Shown in pieces: positions 8,752 through 17,492 of a DNA stretch of 64,000 nucleotides. The translations under genes and the position numbers were made by a program. The notes below the pieces were generated by a model that was given only the letters and a program-made list of their open reading frames with translations, searched no databases and had not been told where the DNA came from. Every line of letters starts with the position of its first letter. Within the stretch, counting starts at the first letter, position 1. This stretch comes from Salimicrobium halophilum (GTDB lineage: Bacteria > Bacillota > Bacilli > Bacillales > Halobacillaceae): NCBI RefSeq assembly GCF_900100295.1, contig NZ_FNEV01000010.1, positions 19,838-83,837 of the forward strand, given 5' to 3'.

Positions 8752-9744
8752 ATGAAACTAAGCGTCTTGGATCAATCACCTATTCTGGCAAATACAAACC
8801 CGACACAAGCCCTCGAACAAACGACGGAGCTTGCATCAACGGTCGATCAGCTCGGGTTCCACCGTTACTGGGTGTCGGAGCATCACAGCACCAATAGTCT
8901 CGCCGGATCGGCACCGGAAATCCTCGCGGCGCATCTGGCAGCCCACACAGAAAACATCCGCATCGGTACAGGAGGGGTACTTCTCCCCCACTACAGTGCT
9001 TATAAAGTAGCGGAGAGTTTCCGCGTACTCGAAACACTGCACCCGAACCGTATCGACGTCGGAGTCGGACGTGCCCCGGGTGGCATGCCGAATGTGAACC
9101 TTGCTCTTAACCGCGGAAAGCTTCCGAGAGTCGAAGATTACCCGAAACAAGTGGAACAACTGATGGCCTACCTGCATGGAGAAGACCCGGCACAGATGGA
9201 TGTGTATGCTACTCCTCAGGGAGAAACGAGTCCTGATGTATGGATGCTCGGCTCCAGCGGGACCAGCGCTCGTCTGGCAGCGGAACTAGGTACGTCCTAC
9301 TCCTTCGCTCATTTCATCAATGGACACGGAGGGATGGGGGCGATGGATCGCTATAAGAATAATTTCGCCCCTTCCATCCAGCAATCCACACCGAAAGGGA
9401 ACGTATCCGTCTTTGCGGTATGTGCGGAAACGACAGAACAGGCAGAGTATCTGGCTTCGAGTTTAGACCTGGCTCTCCTGCAAATCGAACAGGGAGGCAT
9501 ACGTAACAACTTCCCCACTCCGGAGGAAGCGATCAATTATCCGTACTCCCTCTTTCAACAGGACAGAATCCAGGAAAACCGGAAGCGGATGATCATCGGA
9601 AATCCTTCGACGGTGAAAGAAGAAATCGAATCTCTCGCAGATGCTTATGGTGTAGAGGAAGTAATCGTGAATACAATCGTTTATCCATTTGAAGAACGCA
9701 TTCGCTCATACAGACTGATTGCAGAAGCGTTCAATCTGGTATAG
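8752..9744 (+). CDS. LLM-class (luciferase-like) flavin-dependent oxidoreductase
   Basis: A 330-residue protein of the MsnO8-type branch of bacterial luciferase-like monooxygenases. Typical segments are LSVLDQSPI, YWVSEHHSTNSLAGSAPEIL, IRIGTGGVLLPHYSAYKVAE and RIDVGVGRAPGG. Members use reduced FMN and oxygen; the physiological substrate is unknown. ATG follows GAAAGGAAAG. The VOC gene starts 12 bases after its stop with its own GGGAGGG site, so both are co-transcribed. Confidence 0.85.
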   Translation: MKLSVLDQSPILANTNPTQALEQTTELASTVDQLGFHRYWVSEHHSTNSLAGSAPEILAAHLAAHTENIRIGTGGVLLPHYSAYKVAESFRVLETLHPNRIDVGVGRAPGGMPNVNLALNRGKLPRVEDYPKQVEQLMAYLHGEDPAQMDVYATPQGETSPDVWMLGSSGTSARLAAELGTSYSFAHFINGHGGMGAMDRYKNNFAPSIQQSTPKGNVSVFAVCAETTEQAEYLASSLDLALLQIEQGGIRNNFPTPEEAINYPYSLFQQDRIQENRKRMIIGNPSTVKEEIESLADAYGVEEVIVNTIVYPFEERIRSYRLIAEAFNLV

Positions 9745-9756
9745 GGAGGGATTGGC

Positions 9757-10407
9757 ATGCTTGCCATTGACCATATTGTTGTCACAACTACAGAACCGGA
9801 ACAGGATCGTTTTCAGTTCACGTCCCACTATGGACTTAAAGGTACAGCCGGCGGAGAGCATCCGGAATGGGGAACGCACAACGAGCTCTGCTTTTTCGAC
9901 AATCGGTTCTACATCGAATGGCTTGGAGTGACGGACGCTTCTAAAGCAGAGGGGTCCGGCAATCCATTGATCCGTCAGATGATGCAGCAGCAGACCGGTG
10001 AAACGATACAAATCGCTCTTCGCACCGGCGCCATGGATGACTTCATCACCTATTACGAAGAATCCGGCATTGAGTACGAGGGACCTTTCCCAGGAGCTCG
10101 AAGACGTACAGATGGCTCCCTGCTTGAATGGCGCATGCTTTTCCCGAGACATGAAGAAGTCGGTCTCCCTTTTTTGATCGAATGGAAAGGGGACAATTTC
10201 CCTACTGACCCGGTATATATCAATCCGCTGTCCAGTACAATGGTGGAATACGGGACAAATAAGGATCGCAAAGATGCTTCTCGGATTTTCCGAAATATCT
10301 TCCGTTTCTCTGATGAGGATTCTCCGGGCTTCCCTTTATCCAATGGCCGGTTGTACGTAACAGAAGAAAAACACATAACGACATATCTCGATCATATGAC
10401 ACTGTAG
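9757..10407 (+). CDS. VOC (glyoxalase-like) family protein
   Basis: A 216-residue protein beginning MLAIDHIVVTTTEPE, the usual first strand of the vicinal oxygen chelate fold, with a second domain half around FITYYEESGIEYEGPFPGARR. It resembles the Glyoxalase_3 group. These enzymes usually bind a divalent metal, but the function of this group is not settled. It is the second gene of an operon with the luciferase-like oxidoreductase and is followed by a terminator. Confidence 0.75.
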   Translation: MLAIDHIVVTTTEPEQDRFQFTSHYGLKGTAGGEHPEWGTHNELCFFDNRFYIEWLGVTDASKAEGSGNPLIRQMMQQQTGETIQIALRTGAMDDFITYYEESGIEYEGPFPGARRRTDGSLLEWRMLFPRHEEVGLPFLIEWKGDNFPTDPVYINPLSSTMVEYGTNKDRKDASRIFRNIFRFSDEDSPGFPLSNGRLYVTEEKHITTYLDHMTL

Positions 10408-10436
10408 TTGCAGGCTGAGGCCTGCAACTTTTTTGT
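10406..10436 (+). terminator. Terminator of the LLM-VOC operon
   Basis: AGTTGCAGG and CCTGCAACT form a 9-bp stem with a short loop and a following TTTTTT. The left arm overlaps the VOC stop codon. Confidence 0.9.
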
Positions 10437-10512
10437 ATTTCACTGATTTAAAAAAGGAATTTTTATCCGATACTCCTAGTTGTCAGACATCATAAGACAA
10501 GGAGTGACAATT

Positions 10513-11454
10513 ATGAAATACATGGGCGTAGCAATCGCTCTGTTCTTTACTATTCTTCTTACCGGATGTGCCGGGGAGTCCGCTCAATCCAAAGAAACTT
10601 TTAGTGCAGGACTGGTCGTAACGGATAGCGGTCTTGGCGACAATGCATTCAGTGACCTGGCGTTCCAGGGACTCGAACAGGCAAGAGACGAACTGGGCAT
10701 CACCTTCGATTATCGGGAGCCCCTGGACGGGAACTACGAGGAACACCTTCGTACATTGGTGGAAGAAGAACACGATGTGATTATCGGCCTCAGTTTCAAT
10801 ATCCAGGAAGCGATGGAAACCGTAGCGAAGCAGCACCCGGATCAGAAATTCGTTTTGATCGATGCTCAATCTTCGCTTGATAACATCACCTCGATTACGT
10901 TCAAGGAAGATGAAGGCAGTTATCTGATCGGCATGATTGCCGGAATGAAAACACAAACGGATACGGTCGGATTCATCGGCGGAGAAGATATTCCGGTTAT
11001 CCATAAATTCGAAGACGGATTCAAGGAAGGGGTACAGGCTGTGAACCCGGATGCTGAAGTTCTTACAGAATACAGCGGAACATTCGGAGATGACCAGCTC
11101 GGGAAACAATTGGCTGAGGCTATGATCGAGCAGAATGCCGATTATATATTCCCATCCGCAGGGTTCACCGGCGTCGGAGCGCTTCAGGCTGCCGAAGAAG
11201 CAGGAATCTATGCCTTTGGTGTCGACAGTGACCAGCACTTTCTTGCAGAAGACGCGGTCGTAACTTCTATGACCAAGAACTTGAACGTTGCAATTTTTGA
11301 CATCGTGCGTCAAGCAGTGGAAGGCGAAGAACTTACAGGGGGAACCCTTACACTCGGCCTTGCTGAAGAAGGAGTCGGGCTTGCTCCGATACGCTTGATC
11401 GACCTCTCCGAAGACGAACAACGGATGCTTGATGAAAGGAGAAATGCCGAATGA
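10513..11454 (+). CDS. BMP/Med-family substrate-binding lipoprotein
   Basis: A 313-residue lipoprotein. The signal ends in a lipobox (FFTILLTGC), so the mature protein is anchored outside the membrane by Cys about 19. The body follows the basic membrane protein (PnrA/Med) family that binds nucleosides in many bacteria: [51 protein letters not shown] and [12 protein letters not shown] at 10513 has AAGGAG eight bases upstream. No permease or ATPase gene is adjacent; instead the stop codon overlaps the start of a chemoreceptor gene (ATGA), which points to a sensory role. Confidence 0.9.
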   Translation: MKYMGVAIALFFTILLTGCAGESAQSKETFSAGLVVTDSGLGDNAFSDLAFQGLEQARDELGITFDYREPLDGNYEEHLRTLVEEEHDVIIGLSFNIQEAMETVAKQHPDQKFVLIDAQSSLDNITSITFKEDEGSYLIGMIAGMKTQTDTVGFIGGEDIPVIHKFEDGFKEGVQAVNPDAEVLTEYSGTFGDDQLGKQLAEAMIEQNADYIFPSAGFTGVGALQAAEEAGIYAFGVDSDQHFLAEDAVVTSMTKNLNVAIFDIVRQAVEGEELTGGTLTLGLAEEGVGLAPIRLIDLSEDEQRMLDERRNAE

Positions 11455-13100
11455 GTATTAAGCGACGCCTTTATATCATGACCCTCATCCCTCTTATCCT
11501 GAGTATCGGACTGGTCACTTGGATCGTCATCCAGATGATGACCTTGCAGAACTCTTCCAAAGAAGACGTCGATGCCCTTCTGTCCGCTCAACAGATGAAT
11601 AGCGAACTGATCGCGGCGGAACAGGCACTGAACAGCTATGCGGAAAATCCTTCCCAGGCAGCGAGGCAACAGGCACTTACAAAAATGGAGAATACGAAAG
11701 GGACGATCGGCGAACTTGAAACGTTGATCCAGACAGATGCTCAGGCACACTGGCTGGAAAGAGCCTCAGAGAAGTATGCATCGTGGAACGAAGCAGCGAC
11801 TGCCGCTGTGGAAGCAAAAGATATCAATGAAACCCGCAGACAGGCTTCGCGAAGTGGCGGTATCGTAAATGATGCCTACAACCTGCAGCAGGTATCAGAT
11901 GAGAATTATTCCGAGACTCTGGCCAATCAGCAGCAGTCGATTTCAAGCCTTATTACTTTCGCCATTGTAGCGGCCGTCATTCTGCTCATCGCTTCTCTCT
12001 TCTTCACGGCAAGACTCATCAGTCATATCGCTTCCCCTATCCGCCGTCTTGCGGAACAGGCAGAGCGTGCAGCAGATGGAGAATTGTCGGTGACGATCGA
12101 AATGGATGGAAACGAGCGGGATGAAATCGGTCAGCTCAAACAGTCGTTTCAAACGATGCTTACGAACCTGCAAAAAACGGTGGATTCCGTCAACTACATC
12201 GGGAAACGTGTCGAAACGTTCAGCAAAAGTCTGAATCAGGAAATGGAAACTTTATCGGAAGGAAGCCAGCAGGTCGCTTCTTCCACCGACGAATTGGCCC
12301 AGGGGAGTCAATCCATCTCTACAGACGTCCAGGACGTCGTTGTACTTACAGATCATATGAATGACCAATTTTCGACGAATGCCGAAGAAAGCAAAGCCTC
12401 GTCAGAAGCAGGAGAAACGGCGATTGCAAGTATCAAAGAAGGAAGGAAAGCGATCGAAGAGCAGAAGCATTCCATGAACGAAAGTCGCGCTTCCTTAAAT
12501 ACCGTGAAAGAATCTGTCGACCGCTTTACGGAGTACACAGACCAGATTGAAAAAGCTGTGCATCTCGTAAACGACATATCAGAACAGACCAACCTGCTCG
12601 CCTTGAACGCCGCCATCGAAGCGGCACGGGCCGGAGAGCACGGAAAAGGGTTCGCCGTCGTCGCAGAAGAAGTTCGCAAACTCGCAGATCAGTCGACGAA
12701 CGCCACCTCCGACATCGCCCGTATGGTGGAACAGATCAAGTCGGGCGTTACGGCCATCCATAGCCAGACCGAAGAAACCATTGCAGCGAGCGACAAACAG
12801 GCGAAAGCCGTAGAAACATCAGACACCTCGTTCACCGATATCCAGCAAAACGTGGAAACGATGAATGAACGCCTGCAACAACTCGCAGCGAATATGGAAG
12901 CATCCCGCGAACAAAGTGAACAGGTAGCCGCTTCGATGCAGAACATCAGCTCCATCACCGAAGAGACGGCCGCCGGCACCGAAGAAATCTCGGCATCCGC
13001 CGAAGAACAGCAACGCTCCTTCCGCAGTATGCAGGAAGAAACAGGCCAGCTCGAAACGATGATCGAAGACTTGAATCAGCAGCTTAAACGTTTTTCATAA
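11451..13100 (+). CDS. Methyl-accepting chemotaxis protein
   Basis: A 549-residue receptor with an N-terminal membrane helix ([21 protein letters not shown]), an all-helical external sensory domain (residues about 35-165), a second helix ([19 protein letters not shown]), a HAMP domain and a signalling coiled coil. The kinase-contact tip [35 protein letters not shown] is intact (residues about 378-412). Its start overlaps the BMP lipoprotein stop by four bases, so the two are translationally coupled. The helical sensor may read the ligand-loaded lipoprotein rather than the ligand itself; this is an inference from gene order. Confidence 0.95.
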   Translation: MSIKRRLYIMTLIPLILSIGLVTWIVIQMMTLQNSSKEDVDALLSAQQMNSELIAAEQALNSYAENPSQAARQQALTKMENTKGTIGELETLIQTDAQAHWLERASEKYASWNEAATAAVEAKDINETRRQASRSGGIVNDAYNLQQVSDENYSETLANQQQSISSLITFAIVAAVILLIASLFFTARLISHIASPIRRLAEQAERAADGELSVTIEMDGNERDEIGQLKQSFQTMLTNLQKTVDSVNYIGKRVETFSKSLNQEMETLSEGSQQVASSTDELAQGSQSISTDVQDVVVLTDHMNDQFSTNAEESKASSEAGETAIASIKEGRKAIEEQKHSMNESRASLNTVKESVDRFTEYTDQIEKAVHLVNDISEQTNLLALNAAIEAARAGEHGKGFAVVAEEVRKLADQSTNATSDIARMVEQIKSGVTAIHSQTEETIAASDKQAKAVETSDTSFTDIQQNVETMNERLQQLAANMEASREQSEQVAASMQNISSITEETAAGTEEISASAEEQQRSFRSMQEETGQLETMIEDLNQQLKRFS

Positions 13101-13102
13101 CG

Positions 13103-13380
13103 GAAAAGTGGAGAAGGCCCGCTTAGAAACTTCAGTCATAAGCAACTTGGTCAACGAAAGATGCTCTTCCTTTCTTTGATCCGAGTTGCTTATGGCTCGA
13201 GTTTCTGGCCTTCGTAGCTAGACATATAAAAGCGGAGAAGAACGCTTAGAAGCTCAAATATAAGCAGACAGCTCTGGCTTCGAGCGTTCTTTCTCGAAAC
13301 AGAGGTGGCTGCTTATATTTCGGGTTTCTGGGCTTCGCAGCTAGACATATAAAAGCGGAGAAGGCCCGCTTAGAAACCAA
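13103..13380. repeat. Family A repeat array: two units plus truncated head
   Basis: Unit one (13103-13224) and unit two (13228-13346) are head-to-tail and end TAGCTAGACA; a third copy (13351-13380) stops after AAAAGCGGAGAAGGCCCGCT and abuts family B. Central stems are CATAAGCAACTTGG/CCGAGTTGCTTATG in unit one and ATATAAGCAG...CTCTG/CAGAG...CTGCTTATAT in unit two, so the sequence differs while pairing is kept. Unit one is nearly identical to the copy at 46363-46486. Confidence 0.85.
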
Positions 13381-13392
13381 AAATGCTTTTAC

Positions 13393-14034
13393 GCACCGCT
13401 CACGAAGGAGTATCTGTCCCGAGTGTACCGCAAATAACCTTTGCCACCCATTCACCCACGATTTTCGCACGCGAACGGTGCAATACGAAAAGAACGGGAC
13501 ACTCACGCCAGAAATCCTGACTTGAACGTACCGCAACGACCAATTTCAGCACAAGCACTATCTGGGACCCGATCTACCAGTTCTTCCTGAATACCACCCC
13601 GGCTCCAGACGGGGTGGTACGGGCATATAATCTTTTAGGCACCGTTCACGAAGGAGTATCTGTCCTGAGTGTACCGCAAATCTCTTTGCCACCCACTCAC
13701 CCATGATTTCCGCACGCGAACGGTGCAATACGAAAAGAACGGTACACTCACGCCAAAAATTCTGACGCGAACGTACCGCAACGACCAATTTCAGCACAAG
13801 CACTACCTGGGACCCGATCTACCAAGTCTTCCTGAATACCACCCCGGCTCCAGACGGGGTGGTACGGGCATATAGTCTTTTACGCACCGTTCACGAAGGA
13901 GTATCTGTCCCGAGTGTACCGCAAATCTCTTTGCCACCCACTCATCCACGATTTCCGCGCGCGAACGGTGCAATACGAAAAGAACGGTACACTCACGCCA
14001 AAAATTCTGACGCGAACGTACCGCAACGACGGAA
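13393..14034. repeat. Family B tandem array (periods 246 and 245 bp)
   Basis: Three direct repeats start at GCACCG in 13393, 13639 and 13884; the third is cut off at 14034. Each unit holds GAGTGTACCGCAA, a near-complement TTTGCCACCCACTCA, GCGAACGGTGCAATACGAAA, GGTACACTCACG, GCGAACGTACCGCAACG and a distal 10-bp hairpin (TACCACCCCG/CGGGGTGGTA). The segments pair with one another as nested palindromes. On the minus strand the units stay open for 80 to 100 codons but have no ribosome site. This fills the stretch between the chemoreceptor and thioredoxin genes. Confidence 0.85.
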
Positions 14035-14055
14035 AGCAAACAGCCGTCCATCATC

Positions 14056-14107
14056 AAAAAAGCGTGAGACCTGAAGCAACTCTTCAGATCTCACGCTTTT
14101 CTTTTTA
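14056..14107 (-). terminator. Bidirectional terminator
   Basis: AAGCGTGAGA and TCTCACGCTT enclose a second paired block (CTGAAG/CTTCAG). A and T runs lie on both sides. It ends the thioredoxin-like gene on the minus strand and closes the repeat island on the plus strand. Confidence 0.9.
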
Positions 14108-14425
14108 CAAACTCTCCGCCAAGAAGCCTTCCACTTCTTCCGGTGTTTTTGCATTCGCGCTATGCAAGTGAGCGATCTTTTCCCCTTTTTGGAAAATAAG
14201 AATACTCGGAATCCCCATTACTTCATACTTCTGAGCGGGTTCCGGCAAGTTGTCGTTGTTCACGACAAACCACTCGTAGTTGTTATACTCTTCCAGAATG
14301 TCTCCGATGAACATGTCCATCCGCTTACAATCCGGGCACCATTCCGCTTCGAACTTCAGGATAACCGGTTCTTCGCTTTCGATTGTCGCTTGAAACTGCT
14401 CTGTTGTATTGATCTCTTTCATCAT
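14105..14425 (-). CDS. Thioredoxin-like protein (CPDC active site)
   Basis: A 106-residue protein of the B. subtilis YtpP/YdfQ type. The active site sits in LKFEAEWCPDCKRMDMFI and the cis-proline in YEVMGIPSILIFQKG. CPDC differs from the CGPC of general thioredoxin, so the partner protein is probably special. Start is the first of two ATG codons behind AAAGGGG. The gene stands downstream of the DUF368 gene by 20 bases and may share its transcript. Confidence 0.85.
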   Translation of the reverse strand: MMKEINTTEQFQATIESEEPVILKFEAEWCPDCKRMDMFIGDILEEYNNYEWFVVNNDNLPEPAQKYEVMGIPSILIFQKGEKIAHLHSANAKTPEEVEGFLAESL

Positions 14426-14445
14426 AATCCCCTTTCTACTACCTG

Positions 14446-15261
14446 TTACTTATACTCTACACGACCAAGGCCCCACGCAGCAAACAAACCGCCGATAAAT
14501 GCCAGAACACTGATCAGCAGCATCAGGGTATCTCCGGACAAACCGGGATAAATGACGACGACGGAGCCGAGCACAAGGCCGATGATCACAGCGTACGTCC
14601 CTGACGTATAATGATCAAGAAAGAACTTCACAATCTTACTCATAACGATGATACCGATAGCGATTCCGGCACCAACGACTGCAATGACGTCCAGCTGCAG
14701 GTTAGAAATCCCTTCAATCACTGTCGTGTACACACCGATGATCAGCAGAATAAAGGAGCCGCTGATCCCCGGGAGTATCATCGCACTACTTGCAATCATC
14801 CCTGACAAGAATAATAGAGCATACATTCCTGTCGATAAATTGTTCATCGCCTCTGATTCCTCCGGCTGGAAGAAAGCGAGAGAACTTACCACGAGAGCCC
14901 CTATCAGCATCAAGATATAGTGTTTCGTTCTGAAATTATGCTTCACGTCGGCTTTATGACTGAGAAACGGAAGCACCCCGATAATCAAGCCTAAAAAGAA
15001 AAACTTCGTCTGCGCCGGATAGTGTTCAAATAACCACTCAATCACATTCGCCAGTAACAGAATAGACGTGACAACACCGAGTCCGAGCGGCAGAAGGAAA
15101 CGGAGATGCCTCTTCCATTCCTTACTGAAAAATCCGTTGATCGCTTCAATCAGACGATCGTAAATGCCAAGCACTACCGCTATCGTACCGCCGCTGACGC
15201 CCGGAACGACGTCACTCGCCCCCATCATCAGTCCGCGGTATATATTCTTCCATTCCCACAT
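14446..15261 (-). CDS. popT: DUF368 protein, undecaprenyl phosphate translocase (PopT type)
   Basis: A 271-residue polytopic membrane protein with the DUF368 start YRGLMMGASDVVPGVSGGTIAVVLG and its repeated counterpart SSAMILPGISGSFILLIIGVY. DUF368 proteins were recently shown to return undecaprenyl phosphate across the membrane for cell-wall precursor synthesis, one of two such families with DedA/UptA; DUF368 proteins are known to matter most at alkaline pH or high salt in some species. Assignment rests on these family motifs. Confidence 0.85.
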   Translation of the reverse strand: MWEWKNIYRGLMMGASDVVPGVSGGTIAVVLGIYDRLIEAINGFFSKEWKRHLRFLLPLGLGVVTSILLLANVIEWLFEHYPAQTKFFFLGLIIGVLPFLSHKADVKHNFRTKHYILMLIGALVVSSLAFFQPEESEAMNNLSTGMYALLFLSGMIASSAMILPGISGSFILLIIGVYTTVIEGISNLQLDVIAVVGAGIAIGIIVMSKIVKFFLDHYTSGTYAVIIGLVLGSVVVIYPGLSGDTLMLLISVLAFIGGLFAAWGLGRVEYK

Positions 15262-15319
15262 ATGCCAGGTTCTCCTTCATCTACAATTATAGTAATCTTC
15301 CTCATTGTACCAAATTATT

Positions 15320-15928
15320 CTACAAAGCCAACAATAAGTACCACACATTCATAATGATCAAGACAAATGTGACAATCTTCTCCACCATCGAGCCGGTTTT
15401 GAACGTCACAAAGAAGCTCCAGTGCTTTTTACTGAACGGATAAAATAGAGGAATCCCCCTCTTTGTGATAAAATCCGCGAACAAGTGGGAAGCTGCTCCG
15501 GTCACAAGGCCTCCGAAGTAATACCAGGGAAGCCCGATCAACCATTGCACGAAGTAACTGTATCCCACGAGAAACAAAAGAAAGAACAACGAGTGCGTCA
15601 TCTTACGGTGTCCCCGGATCATCAACAATATAGGCAACAAAAGCATTACGAACGTTTTCAAAGGTTCTCTGTATGTATCGAACAAAGCTGGAGCGAATAG
15701 ATAGACGCCCAGTGCAATGGTAAATAACGTGATCAGAATCCGCCAGAACTTCTGCCCGAGTCTCGAACGCGGGGTATCGATATCAGGAACAAGCGCTCCG
15801 AATAAAACGAACATAAAAAAGACGATCATCTCTAGTGGCCGCTCGGGTAAGAACGGGAGGGCCGGAAGCAGAGTGACTGCAGCGACTCCGAACGAGAACC
15901 CGACGACCTGGTGTCCCGGTGCCATCAT
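15320..15928 (-). CDS. Membrane-bound metal-dependent hydrolase (YdjM/YfhP type)
   Basis: A 202-residue membrane protein. The family pattern is visible: APGHQVVGFSFG at the N-terminus, GALVPDIDTPRSRLGQKF with the conserved acidic pair, RGHRKMTHSLFFLL with the HRxxTHS motif, and TGAASHLFADFITKRGI. These His and Asp residues are thought to bind metal (DUF457). The family is annotated as a hydrolase, but its substrate is not known. Confidence 0.8.
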   Translation of the reverse strand: MMAPGHQVVGFSFGVAAVTLLPALPFLPERPLEMIVFFMFVLFGALVPDIDTPRSRLGQKFWRILITLFTIALGVYLFAPALFDTYREPLKTFVMLLLPILLMIRGHRKMTHSLFFLLFLVGYSYFVQWLIGLPWYYFGGLVTGAASHLFADFITKRGIPLFYPFSKKHWSFFVTFKTGSMVEKIVTFVLIIMNVWYLLLAL

Positions 15929-15996
15929 GATAGAAAACCTCTTTCCTCAAACATACATTCGCCTTTTATCATACCGCACTTTTTCCGGACACACAA

Positions 15997-16028
15997 AGAA
16001 ACCCGGACAGTTTCCCTGCCCGGGTCTT
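15997..16028 (-). terminator. Terminator of ohr
   Basis: On the minus strand ACCCGG and CCGGGT form a stem and are followed by TTTCTTTG, just downstream of the ohr stop codon. Confidence 0.7.
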
Positions 16029-16037
16029 TCTCATGTA

Positions 16038-16454
16038 TTATTCGGCCGTTACGTTCAGTTCCACGTCGATGTTTCCGCGTGTCGCTTTGGAATAAGGGCA
16101 CACTTTATGAGCTTCTTCCGCGAGCTCTTCCGCCTCTTCCTGGGAAACACCTTTCACCTTCACGTTAAGGACGACACCTACTTTGAACCCTCCGTCTGCA
16201 GGGTCTTTCAGCAGGCTTACATCTCCTGTGATTTCAGAATCGATGTCTTTTTTCTTTTTATCAGCTACCAAATTCAATGCACCGTCATAGCATGCAGAAT
16301 ATCCGGCAGCGAATAGCTGTTCAGGGTTCGAACCTTTCTCATTACTTTCACCTGGCTGTACCAGATTAAGATCGATCAAACCATCATCGGATTTTACGTG
16401 GCCATTACGGCCGCCTTGCGCGGTTGCGTGAGCTGTGAACATTACATCGCTCAT
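16038..16454 (-). CDS. Organic hydroperoxide resistance protein (Ohr/OsmC)
   Basis: A 138-residue Ohr-subfamily peroxidase that reduces organic hydroperoxides. The two catalytic cysteines are in FAAGYSACYDGALN (about 60) and AHKVCPYSKATRGNI (about 122), and the N-terminal HATAQGGRNGHVKSDDG is typical. ATG follows AAGGAGTGATTAACC. No OhrR regulator is adjacent; the one MarR gene in the window is 11 kb away, so control is not shown here. Confidence 0.92.
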   Translation of the reverse strand: MSDVMFTAHATAQGGRNGHVKSDDGLIDLNLVQPGESNEKGSNPEQLFAAGYSACYDGALNLVADKKKKDIDSEITGDVSLLKDPADGGFKVGVVLNVKVKGVSQEEAEELAEEAHKVCPYSKATRGNIDVELNVTAE

Positions 16455-16521
16455 TGGTTAATCACTCCTTGAATTTGATATTTCTTCTTCCCTTACATTG
16501 TATACCTTGTCTCTCGGAATT

Positions 16522-16803
16522 TTAAACCTCATCTTCGACTTCATATTCTTCTTTCAGGGACTCGGGAGCCATTTTGACGATCTGCTGCAGAACAAATGTA
16601 AGAACAGCCACATCATCGACGATTCCGAAGAATATAAGGAAATCCGGGATGATATCCCAGGGGAAAATGATATACAATAGCACTAATCCCGCCGCTCCCC
16701 ACTTCTTGACCCCTTTCACTTCCCGGGAACGGAAAAAGGAAAGGACGAACGGGATCGATTTACGGAACTGGAACAGAAACTTTATTCTTCTCCAAAACTT
16801 CAT
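16522..16803 (-). CDS. YkvA family protein (DUF1232)
   Basis: A 93-residue protein with the DUF1232 core GLVLLYIIFPWDIIPDFLIFFGIVDDVAVLTFVLQQI: a short hydrophobic stretch with the PxDxIPDxxxxxGxxDD pattern. Function is unknown. The basic N-terminus (KFWRRIKFLFQFRKS) suggests membrane association. ATG lies behind GGAGGCG. It is divergent from the flavin reductase gene. Confidence 0.8.
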   Translation of the reverse strand: MKFWRRIKFLFQFRKSIPFVLSFFRSREVKGVKKWGAAGLVLLYIIFPWDIIPDFLIFFGIVDDVAVLTFVLQQIVKMAPESLKEEYEVEDEV

Positions 16804-16895
16804 TGCTTCGCCTCCTGTTTCGTCTTAATTGCCTATCAAACTTGTATGCTTTACCATATGAAGGGAAAGTGCGGTTTTTTAGAGGAGGAACCAAC

Positions 16896-17462
16896 GTGAA
16901 AATTGTATTGCTGAACGGTACGATTACCGGTACGAAAACCGAACGACTGTTATCGGTCGTAGACACGTATATACGAGAAGCATCTCCCGATATGGAAATA
17001 GAAAATGTCGACCTGAAAAACTACGACCTTCAGTTTGTCGATGGTCGTCCCACAGAGGACTACAATGACGACATGCAGAAGCTGATCAACACAATCGAAT
17101 CAGCGGACGGCTACATCATTGCGACTCCGGTGTTCCAGGGAGGAATCCCGGGAGTCCTCAAGAATTTATTCGATGCCATTTCCCCGCTCGCTATGAGGTA
17201 TAAGCCTGTATCCATCGTAGCCACGGGAGGGACACTCCAGCACCACCTCGTCATCGAAAACCAGCTGAAGCCGATACTGGACTATTTCCGCTGTCTGATT
17301 ACACCAAACTACGTTTATGCCCATCCCGGACATTTCACGGACGATAAACAGCTCGATAATGAAGAGGTGAAGAACCGGTTGCGGGAACTCTCCCAGGTCT
17401 TTTTAAGATATCTGCAGATGGGACGTGACCTTTCCCCTTACAAATCGAACCTGTCCCAATAA
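16896..17462 (+). CDS. NAD(P)H-dependent FMN reductase, MsuE-like
   Basis: A 188-residue flavodoxin-fold reductase. The GTG at 16896 has GAGGAGG seven bases upstream. IATPVFQGGIPGVLKNLFDAI is the flavin-binding segment, and VATGGTLQHHLVIENQLKPILDYFRC aligns with the same part of the msuE product at 25871 (VATGGTYHHYLVIDHHLHPL), so the two are paralogs. It is alone here and is followed by its own terminator; it may feed FMNH2 to the luciferase-like enzymes in the window, an inference. Confidence 0.85.
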   Translation: MKIVLLNGTITGTKTERLLSVVDTYIREASPDMEIENVDLKNYDLQFVDGRPTEDYNDDMQKLINTIESADGYIIATPVFQGGIPGVLKNLFDAISPLAMRYKPVSIVATGGTLQHHLVIENQLKPILDYFRCLITPNYVYAHPGHFTDDKQLDNEEVKNRLRELSQVFLRYLQMGRDLSPYKSNLSQ

Positions 17463-17463
17463 G

Positions 17464-17492
17464 AAAAGCACCCTTTTCCGGGTGCTTTTTCT
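17464..17492 (+). terminator. Terminator of the flavin reductase
   Basis: AAGCACCC and GGGTGCTT with a six-base loop and TTTTT. It runs to the edge of the convergent transglycosylase gene. Confidence 0.9.

Noticed and set aside
10480..10512. Longer start of the BMP lipoprotein (TTG at 10480)
   Set aside because: It would put 11 residues ahead of the signal peptide, and the AAGGAG site points to the ATG at 10513.
13393..14034. Possible CRISPR array in the repeat islands
   Set aside because: Repeats are 217-246 bp, not 25-40 bp; there are no equal-size spacers and no cas genes.
13558..14057. Two minus-strand open frames of 80-84 codons through the B repeats
   Set aside because: They have no ribosome site, are built of direct repeats, and stay open because the repeat unit lacks stops in one frame. 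Similar frames arise in each island. Not called as genes.
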